Assembly: GCA_009776515.1 (NCBI GenBank)
Contig: WRNP01000016.1
Coordinates: 1-21,376 of the forward strand
DNA: 21,376 nucleotides
From: Dehalococcoidia bacterium
Lineage (GTDB): Bacteria; Chloroflexota; Dehalococcoidia; Dehalococcoidales; UBA1222
Direction of reading: 5' to 3'
In this document: positions 15,627 to 21,376 of the stretch, in pieces
Layout: each line of letters opens with the position of its first letter
How positions within the stretch are numbered: the stretch's first letter is position 1
The notes under the pieces: model-generated
Database searches by the model: none
Told to the model about the DNA's origin: nothing
What the model saw: the letters and a program-made list of their open reading frames with translations, nothing else
Position numbers and translations under genes: made by a program

Positions 15627-16352
15627 ATGTCAGAAGAAAAGGAAGTAAAGAAACCTCATCTCTCCCGTAGAGAATTTCTTAAAGACGCCGGCCTTATCGT
15701 AGGCGGCGCCACCATCGGCTCCATCGCCTTGGCCAGTGCCTGCAACAACGACACCACCACCGTGGCGGGCAATACTGTCACTACCACCGTGACTCAAACC
15801 GTAGGCACCGTTACCGTTCCGGCAGGTACCACCACCATTACCCAGCCTGGGTCAACCTCCGTAGTAACCGTCACCCCAGATGACCCCTCTTTGGGCGATA
15901 AGAGCCGCATCAACCTCACCGTCAACGGTCGTGCCTACAACCTAACGGTTCCTAACCACCTCTCCTTGGCCTGGATACTGCGCGAGGAGCTCGGACTCTT
16001 CGGCACTAAGATCGGTTGCGATATGGGTCAGTGTGGCGCTTGCACCATCCTGGTGGATGATGTAGCCATCTATAGCTGCGTGATGCTGGCCTGTGAAGCT
16101 GATGGCAAAAAGGTCACCACCGTTGAGGGTTTGTCGGACGGCATTACCCTCTCCCCCATCCAGCAGAAGTTCTATGACAAGGAAGCCGTACAGTGCGGCT
16201 ACTGCACCCCGGGCTTCCTTATGGCGGCTGAGGGCTTGCTCAAGGCAAACTCCAACCCGACCGAAGACGATGTGCGCCTGGCCCTTTCCGGCCACCTGTG
16301 TATGTGTCAGAACTTCAGGAAAACCATCAGCGCCGTCATAGGAGGTGTATAA
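15627..16352 (+). CDS. Tat-exported 2x[2Fe-2S] subunit of a molybdenum hydroxylase
   Basis: Small electron-transfer subunit of a xanthine dehydrogenase/aldehyde oxidase-family complex. Its 241 residues exceed the usual ~160 because of an N-terminal export region. This holds the twin-arginine motif SRREFLK (13-19), a hydrophobic stretch (22-36), and LASAC, with C39 a plausible lipobox cysteine. A Thr/Val-rich tether follows (about 43-85). The plant-type [2Fe-2S] domain has C131, C136, C139 and C151; the helical second [2Fe-2S] domain has C190, C193, C225 and C227. The last pair reads CMCQNF where CRCTGY is usual. AGGAGG lies five bases before the ATG. It is the first of three genes and resembles PaoA of the periplasmic aldehyde oxidoreductase in being the Tat carrier. 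The substrate is unknown. Confidence 0.88.
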   Translation: MSEEKEVKKPHLSRREFLKDAGLIVGGATIGSIALASACNNDTTTVAGNTVTTTVTQTVGTVTVPAGTTTITQPGSTSVVTVTPDDPSLGDKSRINLTVNGRAYNLTVPNHLSLAWILREELGLFGTKIGCDMGQCGACTILVDDVAIYSCVMLACEADGKKVTTVEGLSDGITLSPIQQKFYDKEAVQCGYCTPGFLMAAEGLLKANSNPTEDDVRLALSGHLCMCQNFRKTISAVIGGV

Positions 16353-18626
16353 ATGACACTCCCCGTATTTAACGTTGCCGGCAAACCCGAAAATCACGAT
16401 TGCCACATAAAGGAATATCTCACCGGCAAAGCTGATTACACCGGCGATCATATGCCAGGTCGCAAGCTCTTCGGGGCCATGAAGCACGCCACCATCGCTC
16501 ATGGTACCATCAAGAGCATTGACGCTACCAAAGCCCTAAATGAGACTGGTGTCAAGGCTGTTATCACCTACAAAGAAGCCCCCACCGTTCTCAATCAAAC
16601 CATCCTATATTGGGGGCAGCCCGTTGTCGGTATCGTCGCCGATGACTGGTACACTGCCTGTCGCGCCATCAACCTCGTGGATGTCACTTACGACGAGCTC
16701 CCTTCCATAACCGAGGCTGATGAGGCACTCAAACCCGGTGCCGTGCTGAGCGGCAAGCGCGAAGGCACTAACCTTGCGCCCGCTTCTTTCACCCGAGGTG
16801 ATGTTGATGCCGGCCGTCAGCAGGCCGACATTGAACTGGAGACCATCCAGCCCTGGACCACCACCTACCAGCACTCACCCATCGAAAGCTACCAAGCGCT
16901 GGCTTGGTGGATTGGTGACCACCTATATGTGTATCAGGGATCGCAAAACCTGCATGGCAACAAAAGCGCCGTGGTCAATTACTTGGAGATGCCTGCAAAC
17001 AAAGTTCACTGCTTCGCACGTTACCTGGGCGGCGGGCATGGTGCCCGCCTCTCAAACTGGGAGTCAGGAATCGCCGCTTTCATGTCGAAAGCCGTTTACG
17101 GCCTCCCCGTGCTATTCCGCGAGACCAAAAAGCACAATATGCTCTTCCATATCCGCCAGTATGAGGTCAAGTCCACCTACAAATGGGGTGCCAAGAACGA
17201 TGGTTCACTTGTCTACCTTGACGCCCAAAACTGGGTCAATGGCTCCGGCGCGGGCATGTCCACCGTCATGCGTACCACCTGGATCATTCCGCATGTCAAG
17301 TGGGAAGGTGCCGGTATCTACATCAATGTGCCTGATCGCGGCTCATGGCGTTGCGTGGCTGACCCGCCATTCGCCCTCAATATGACCATGGCCATGGATA
17401 AGCTGGCTGAAAAGCTCAATATTTCCCCATATGAGATACGCCGGAAGAACATGATGCCGGTTGATATGCCAGACCAGGATTCCCCGTATCGCTACTGGGG
17501 CTCCAAGGAGGTCAATGAATGTTTTGAAACGGTCGCTCGTGAAAGTGGCTACACATCGAAGTGGCACGCCCCCGGTCAGAACAACAAAAGGACCGATGGC
17601 CGGCTACACGGCATTGGCATCCACTGCCACACTGATAGCCACGGCTCGGTAGCTGGTACCAGCATGGCCGGCATTGTTCTCATGCAGCCCGATGGCACTG
17701 CCCTCATTGAGGCAGGTTGCACCAAGCCACACAACTCCCCCACCATGTTGGTCCACTTCACCGCCGAGACATTGGGCATGAAGTACGAAGATGTCTTCGT
17801 TGGAGACTGGGGCAACAGTGATACCACCCTAAATTCTGGCTCCCATGGCGGCTCGGCTTTCACTGGTGCCGGTGGCTCAGCTTTTGTCAGCGCCGCCCGC
17901 GACTGCCGCGCCAAAGTCTTCGCCGCCGCCATCACCAAAACCCCTCTCAAGGAGATCGCGGGTATCACTGTGGACGATCTGGATGCCAAGGACAGCGAGA
18001 TCTTCTACAAACCGGATCCGACCAAGCGCATCACTTTCCGAACAGCCATGAATGGCACCCCACCCATTGCAGGCTACGGGACTGGTTGGGCCGCTGCGGG
18101 TGGCGGTACGGGCGGTGGTGGTCTACAGCGCCCCTTGTTCGGCCTGCCAGTTGGCACAGCGGTAAACGCCCAAAGCGCCGCCGCTTCAGTTGCCGAGGTA
18201 GCCGTTGACACAGATACGGGCGAGGTTGAAATCCTGGGCCACTGGAACGCTACTGGTTGTGGGCGCGTCATCTTCTACGAGGGCGTGATGAGCCAGTTTG
18301 GCTCGGGCACAGAACTCCAAATAGCCCAAGCCCTCTACTACGGCGATGTTTATGACTATGCCACTGGAGCAGTTATCGGTAGTCAGTTCACTGAAACACA
18401 ACTACCGACCACCATGGACATTAGACCAAGCCGCCATAACCTCTATCCCATTGAGGGCGACGATCATTCCGCCCCCCTCGGCGCACACGGTATTGGCGAA
18501 CCGGTTGTCGGTAGCTACGCCTGCATCCTCTCCGCTATTTACAATGCCATCGGTGTCTGGGTTGATCCCGATCATGGTGCCTGCAACCCAGATAAGGTGC
18601 TCAAAGCCCTAGGCAAGGCAACTTAG
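16353..18626 (+). CDS. Molybdopterin-binding large subunit of the Mo hydroxylase
   Basis: Catalytic subunit of the xanthine dehydrogenase/aldehyde oxidase family, expected to bind a molybdopterin-type cofactor and hydroxylate its substrate with water. The 757 residues fit the family: an N-terminal Ald_Xan_dh_C-type domain (about 15-125), then the two molybdopterin-binding halves. Recognisable blocks are QGSQNLHGNKSAVVNYL, LGGGHGAR (226-232, where GGGFGGK is common), DKLAEKLNISPYEIRRKNM, GSHGGSAFTGAGGSAFVSA, and GAHGIGEPVVG with the presumed catalytic glutamate E716. It has no signal peptide, so it would be exported in complex with the Tat-bearing subunit. The ATG abuts the upstream stop; AGGAGGTG five bases before it lies within the previous gene. 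Several blocks diverge from xanthine dehydrogenase, so the substrate cannot be named. Confidence 0.88.
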   Translation: MTLPVFNVAGKPENHDCHIKEYLTGKADYTGDHMPGRKLFGAMKHATIAHGTIKSIDATKALNETGVKAVITYKEAPTVLNQTILYWGQPVVGIVADDWYTACRAINLVDVTYDELPSITEADEALKPGAVLSGKREGTNLAPASFTRGDVDAGRQQADIELETIQPWTTTYQHSPIESYQALAWWIGDHLYVYQGSQNLHGNKSAVVNYLEMPANKVHCFARYLGGGHGARLSNWESGIAAFMSKAVYGLPVLFRETKKHNMLFHIRQYEVKSTYKWGAKNDGSLVYLDAQNWVNGSGAGMSTVMRTTWIIPHVKWEGAGIYINVPDRGSWRCVADPPFALNMTMAMDKLAEKLNISPYEIRRKNMMPVDMPDQDSPYRYWGSKEVNECFETVARESGYTSKWHAPGQNNKRTDGRLHGIGIHCHTDSHGSVAGTSMAGIVLMQPDGTALIEAGCTKPHNSPTMLVHFTAETLGMKYEDVFVGDWGNSDTTLNSGSHGGSAFTGAGGSAFVSAARDCRAKVFAAAITKTPLKEIAGITVDDLDAKDSEIFYKPDPTKRITFRTAMNGTPPIAGYGTGWAAAGGGTGGGGLQRPLFGLPVGTAVNAQSAAASVAEVAVDTDTGEVEILGHWNATGCGRVIFYEGVMSQFGSGTELQIAQALYYGDVYDYATGAVIGSQFTETQLPTTMDIRPSRHNLYPIEGDDHSAPLGAHGIGEPVVGSYACILSAIYNAIGVWVDPDHGACNPDKVLKALGKAT

Positions 18627-18636
18627 GAGGACAGAG

Positions 18637-19623
18637 ATGAATAAGTTTACACACGTTAACGCAACTACCATAGCCGATGCCGCTGCAACTCTAGCCAAGG
18701 GCAAAGCTCAGGTTATCGCCGGTGGCACCGACCTGACGAGCTACCTGAAAGGCATGATCTCGCCCAACCCTCCGGAGACTGTTGTCAATATCAAGACGAT
18801 ATCAGGTTTGGACTATATACAACCAGACAGTAGCGTGCTCAAGATCGGGGCTCTTACCACCCTCGCCAAGATCGCAGCCAACAGCACTATCCAGAGCAAC
18901 TACGCCGTCTTGGCCCAAGCTGCCTTAGCAGTGGGAAGCCCAGAACTCCGCAACATGGGCACAATCGGCGGAAATATCTGCCAAAAGCCGCGCTGCATCT
19001 ACTACCGCAATGAGTTCAACGACTTCAACTGCTTGCGTAAGATGGGTACTCAGTGCTTCGCTCTAACCGGCGTCAACCGCTACCATTCAATCTTCGGTGG
19101 GGTCAACGCCTGTTTCGCCGTCTGCCCCTCAGACACAGCCATTGCACTGGTTGCCCTCAATGCCAAGATCATCACCAACAAGAACAGTGCGGGCTGGGAC
19201 GCTGCCGAATTCTTCGGCATGCCCAATGCGACAGATGCCCGACGCGAACAAATCAACAACTTGGCTGCGGATGAGATTGTAACCGAGATCCAGGTCCCTG
19301 CACCTGCAGCCGGCACCAAGAGCGCCTATAGGAAATTCTCTTTCCGCAAGGCCATTGACTTCCCGCTGGTCAGTGCAGCCGTGGTAGCTACCATCTCCGG
19401 CGGCAACGTTAGCTCCGCTAGCATCGTGCTAGGCGGGGTATACAACTCGCCGCGCGTCGCTACCCAAGCCCAGACCTCAATTGCCGGCAAAGCCATCAAT
19501 GATGCCAACGCCACCGCTGCGGGCGAGGCAGCCATAACCGGCTCTTCAGGCATTGGCCAGAATGACTACAAGAGACAAATAGCAAAAGTATTGGTAACCC
19601 GCGCCTTGACAGACTGCGCTTAA
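18637..19623 (+). CDS. FAD subunit of the Mo hydroxylase, with PaoB/HcrB-type extra cysteines
   Basis: Medium, FAD-binding subunit (CoxM/XdhB family), which passes electrons from the iron-sulfur subunit to an acceptor. The 328 residues include the FAD loops VIAGGTDL (27-33 region) and NMGTIGGN (107-113), and a C-terminal CO-dehydrogenase flavoprotein domain. Between them lies an insertion with C115, C120, C132, C140, C159 and C163, in the order PRCIYYR, NCLRKMGTQC, GVNRYHSIFGG, NACFAVCPSD. Cysteines at 120, 132, 140 and 159 match the pattern that binds an additional [4Fe-4S] cluster in PaoB and HcrB. AGGAGG precedes the ATG by six bases, and it lies ten bases after the large-subunit gene. It has no signal peptide. 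A strong terminator follows. Confidence 0.9.
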   Translation: MNKFTHVNATTIADAAATLAKGKAQVIAGGTDLTSYLKGMISPNPPETVVNIKTISGLDYIQPDSSVLKIGALTTLAKIAANSTIQSNYAVLAQAALAVGSPELRNMGTIGGNICQKPRCIYYRNEFNDFNCLRKMGTQCFALTGVNRYHSIFGGVNACFAVCPSDTAIALVALNAKIITNKNSAGWDAAEFFGMPNATDARREQINNLAADEIVTEIQVPAPAAGTKSAYRKFSFRKAIDFPLVSAAVVATISGGNVSSASIVLGGVYNSPRVATQAQTSIAGKAINDANATAAGEAAITGSSGIGQNDYKRQIAKVLVTRALTDCA

Positions 19624-19642
19624 TCCCCAAACTAGCACCTCA

Positions 19643-19685
19643 GTGGGGAGGGGTCCACTAGGACACCCCTCCCCACCTATTTTTT
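19643..19685 (+). terminator. Intrinsic terminator of the Mo hydroxylase operon
   Basis: A perfect 12-bp stem pairs GTGGGGAGGGGT (19643-19654) with ACCCCTCCCCAC (19665-19676) around a 10-base loop, followed by CTATTTTTT. It lies 20 bases after the FAD-subunit stop and closes the three-gene operon. Confidence 0.93.
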
Positions 19686-19710
19686 CAAGACCTGCCTTGC
19701 CGTCAAAATG

Positions 19711-19719
19711 TGGTATAAT
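19711..19719 (+). promoter_or_regulatory. Extended -10 promoter of the split CxxC protein gene
   Basis: TGGTATAAT is an extended -10 with a perfect TATAAT (19714-19719); no clear -35 is present. It lies 26 bases after the terminator T-run and about 40 bases before the next start codon, so the next gene is a separate transcript. Confidence 0.65.
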
Positions 19720-19757
19720 GGTATGTAAGGCACGTAAGAACTTGACGAGAGGCCGAT

Positions 19758-20405
19758 ATGTTCAAGGCAAGCCAGTTCAAATTCCAGAAGAAGTTCTTCG
19801 CTTTCTTCACCGTGGTACCACTCCTTATGGCCAGCGCTGTGATGCAAGCACCATGCCCAGTATGTCAGTCGACAGGAGATATATCCACCGGCAACATGCG
19901 CTGGGTTAGCATCACCGATATCAAAGCTACTACAGGCGGAATATATCTGGCTTTATGTAGCGTTTTCCGCGTGTACCCTACTGATATAACCCTCACCCTT
20001 ACCAACCACTCCGATGACGATGCCACCGGATACATCAATTTGGTGCTAGTTGATTATCAAAACGGGCTCGTAATTAGCCACCAGTATGTCCTAGTAACCG
20101 TCCCGGCGAATAAGCGAGTGGAGGCTGTTTATAACGTCTATTTCCAAACATACGTAGACGACCCTCTTTCGGTAAAAGTGGATGCCCGGGTGGTAACCGG
20201 CGAAATACCATGCAAGGCTTGCGATGGTACGGGCAAGGTTGCTCTTAACTCAGCACCTTTCCTAACCGCGATGAAAGACCATCTCACCAAAGCAGAAGCG
20301 CAGATTGAGTATGCCGTGCCATTCCAACCTTTATTTATAGCACCCGAGGATTGGGACGTACCATATGCCTACGACATGGAAGTATACGATTACTTCAGCC
20401 AGTAG
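19758..20405 (+). CDS. Secreted protein with two split CxxCxxTG motifs, function unknown
   Basis: I do not recognise a named family. The 215 residues begin with a basic stretch (KFQKK) and a hydrophobic segment (about 13-29), a likely signal peptide or membrane anchor. Directly after it comes CPVCQSTGD (C33, C36), then about 110 residues that alternate hydrophobic and polar as in a beta sandwich (LTLTNHSDDDATGYINLVL; HQYVLVTVPANKRVEAVYNV), then CKACDGTGK (C152, C155), and a ~55-residue Tyr/Asp-rich tail. Each half-motif looks like one DnaJ zinc-repeat unit, so the two could join into one four-cysteine zinc site that clamps the ends of the sandwich. A GAGAGG precedes the ATG. It has its own promoter and overlaps the convergent gene by 11 bases. 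It may be an extracytoplasmic folding or binding module; that is inference. Confidence 0.75.
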   Translation: MFKASQFKFQKKFFAFFTVVPLLMASAVMQAPCPVCQSTGDISTGNMRWVSITDIKATTGGIYLALCSVFRVYPTDITLTLTNHSDDDATGYINLVLVDYQNGLVISHQYVLVTVPANKRVEAVYNVYFQTYVDDPLSVKVDARVVTGEIPCKACDGTGKVALNSAPFLTAMKDHLTKAEAQIEYAVPFQPLFIAPEDWDVPYAYDMEVYDYFSQ

Positions 20406-21129
20406 GTTCTCCAAGCGGCACTAGTCTTGCATCAGCCCGGAGCCCCAGCGCCACTTCAAGGTACAACCTTAGTAGTTCGCCATATTCGCCCCCAGCTAAG
20501 CGGGCGAGAATCAATAGTTGCTCGAGTTCTACGCCTGTAATTTTCCGTCCAACGCCCCGTTCCGTGTATTCCTGGACATAGCAACTGGCATCAAGCAACC
20601 AGATCGGCTTGTGCTTGTGTAGCTTGACCAGCACCAGCGCCTCGGCTCGATCTATAACCTGTGGCATCTGCACCAATTTCTCATCCGTTTTCAGACCGAA
20701 AGCCGTAGCTAAGGACGGGCAAGTGGGCAAAGCTATCTTCCCCACCGGAAAGGCAAAGATGTTCTCGGCAAAGTTTATGGCGTAGGGATGCATCCGCGAC
20801 CCCCAAGGACGGCTGGCATAAACCCGGCAACGGTTCTGAAACAAAAAGATGCAGGCCGAGCGCTGTGATATGACGTTTTTCGCAAGCTGCTTTTTTTCCG
20901 CAGGCGTGAAGCGCGTGCGCACATGTTCGAGCATGAGATACCAGTCATCGACAATAAAAGGGTTGCTGCGCCGCTTGAGCGAGATATATGAATTACGTCC
21001 GCAACACCAACCATCTGGACACTTTTGGCACGCCGCCCAAATGCTCTCTCGTCGGTGAAGTTCTTTGACATCAATCTCAAAGCGCCGATGAAAGTCCTGC
21101 AACCAGAGGATATTTTCGTCTAGGCCCAT
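20395..21129 (-). CDS. YkgJ-type cysteine-cluster protein
   Basis: Probable member of the YkgJ/CxxCxxCC family, described as binding zinc or iron; the biological role is unknown. From the ATG at 21129 it has 244 residues. Cysteines occur as CQKCPDGWCCGRN (C34, C37, C42, C43) and CIFLFQNRC (C93, C101), followed by RVYASRPWGSR, which is the family's layout. The C-terminal 100 residues lack clear motifs. The frame extends to an ATG at 21276, but that would overlap the divergent transposase start and add 49 non-conserved residues. TATGAT lies six bases before the 21129 ATG, so the message could be leaderless. It converges on and overlaps the previous gene. Confidence 0.75.
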   Translation of the reverse strand: MGLDENILWLQDFHRRFEIDVKELHRRESIWAACQKCPDGWCCGRNSYISLKRRSNPFIVDDWYLMLEHVRTRFTPAEKKQLAKNVISQRSACIFLFQNRCRVYASRPWGSRMHPYAINFAENIFAFPVGKIALPTCPSLATAFGLKTDEKLVQMPQVIDRAEALVLVKLHKHKPIWLLDASCYVQEYTERGVGRKITGVELEQLLILARLAGGEYGELLRLYLEVALGLRADARLVPLGEPTG

Positions 21130-21219
21130 GCAGGCATCATAGCATATCTCCGCGCAGTAAGACAGCTTTAGACCCCCTCCGAAAACCCTCTGCCCTCTTA
21201 GCTTTGCAGGCATGGTGCA

Positions 21220-21249
21220 TGATAAAATAGGGGCATCAGACAGGAGGGG
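21220..21249 (+). promoter_or_regulatory. Transposase promoter and ribosome binding site
   Basis: TGATAAAAT (21220-21228) resembles an extended -10 with TAAAAT. AGGAGGGG (21242-21249) is a strong Shine-Dalgarno nine bases before the ATG at 21259. Confidence 0.5.
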
Positions 21250-21258
21250 CTGGTAGCC

Positions 21259-21376
21259 ATGAACAAACAGATGCACCTTTTCGGAACAGAGACCCGATTG
21301 GAAAAGATCTCCAAACCCGGTGACCCCCTCCTGAAGATCAATGAGCTTATAGACTGGGAGATGTTCCGCAGCCCCA
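21259..21376 (+). CDS. IS5-family transposase, N-terminal fragment
   Basis: The first 39 codons of a DDE transposase that inserts and excises its own element. The start MNKQMHLFG followed by RLEKISKPGDPLLKIN and IDWEMFRSP closely matches the N-terminal region of IS5-family transposases as recalled (LEKLSKxGDPLxxLNxxIDWExFR). The catalytic DDE residues lie beyond the window edge, so activity cannot be judged. The strong ribosome binding site fixes the start. Truncation here is caused by the window, not by visible mutation. Confidence 0.85.
   Translation, partial: MNKQMHLFGTETRLEKISKPGDPLLKINELIDWEMFRSP

Larger units (their letters stand above)
21172..21376 (+). mobile_element. Left part of an IS5-type insertion sequence (runs off window)
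   Basis: The transposase start at 21259 marks an insertion sequence whose right part lies outside the window. The exact left end is uncertain. One candidate is 21172, where ACCCCCTCCG follows TTAG, a match to the YTAR target preference known for IS5; the second inverted repeat needed to confirm this is not visible. The neighbouring minus-strand gene starts at 21129 and appears uninterrupted. Confidence 0.45.

Noticed and set aside
19643..19909. Open frame beginning in the terminator before the split-CxxC gene
   Set aside because: It starts around the terminator stem, overlaps the better-supported gene in another frame, and has no motif.
21130..21276. 49-residue N-terminal extension of the YkgJ-type protein
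   Set aside because: It would overlap the divergent transposase start and the insertion sequence, and it does not resemble the family N-terminus.
1..21376. CRISPR array, tRNA or rRNA genes, defence island
   Set aside because: No regularly spaced direct repeats, cloverleaf-like segments or rRNA sequence were seen; the genes are mostly housekeeping.

Overview
This looks like a chromosomal segment from a Chloroflexota bacterium, probably of the Dehalococcoidia. The basis is a moderate-to-high GC genome without rRNA or tRNA here, a GpsA with GTTSWG in place of the usual GxGSWG nucleotide loop, a HrcA/CIRCE-controlled hrcA-grpE-dnaK-dnaJ operon, and an exported molybdenum hydroxylase next to small secreted proteins. 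The lineage is inferred from recalled family resemblance, not from a search. Nearly all genes lie on the + strand.

Region 1 (1-4437): the tail of an upstream gene and a strong hairpin terminator precede argF (ornithine carbamoyltransferase, own promoter). A tightly packed der-plsY-gpsA operon follows: a ribosome-assembly GTPase plus two enzymes that make glycerol-3-phosphate and acylate it to lysophosphatidate. Region 2 (4438-9981): ftsK (chromosome translocase), then yebC-ruvC-ruvA-pyrE (translation/regulatory factor, Holliday-junction processing, pyrimidine synthesis). No ruvB follows ruvA. Region 3 (9982-15183): heat-shock operon. A consensus-like sigma-A promoter is followed by a one-mismatch CIRCE operator, then hrcA, grpE, dnaK (GTG start) and dnaJ. 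A second, extended -10 promoter and a hairpin leader sit between dnaK and dnaJ.

Region 4 (15184-19685): a 443-base gene-poor leader with a good promoter, then a three-gene operon for a molybdenum hydroxylase: a Tat-exported, probably lipid-anchored 2x[2Fe-2S] subunit with a Thr/Val-rich tether, a molybdopterin subunit, and a FAD subunit carrying the extra cysteines of the PaoB/HcrB [4Fe-4S] type. It ends at a textbook terminator. The complex is most likely assembled in the cytoplasm and exported folded, to oxidise an unknown substrate (aldehyde- or aromatic-type chemistry) outside the membrane.

Region 5 (19686-21376): a small secreted protein of unknown function in which two DnaJ-like CxxCxxTG half-motifs flank a beta-rich domain; a convergent, slightly overlapping YkgJ-type cysteine-cluster protein; and the start of an IS5-type transposase running off the window. 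The most unusual items are the exported Mo hydroxylase with its long leader and the split CxxCxxTG protein.
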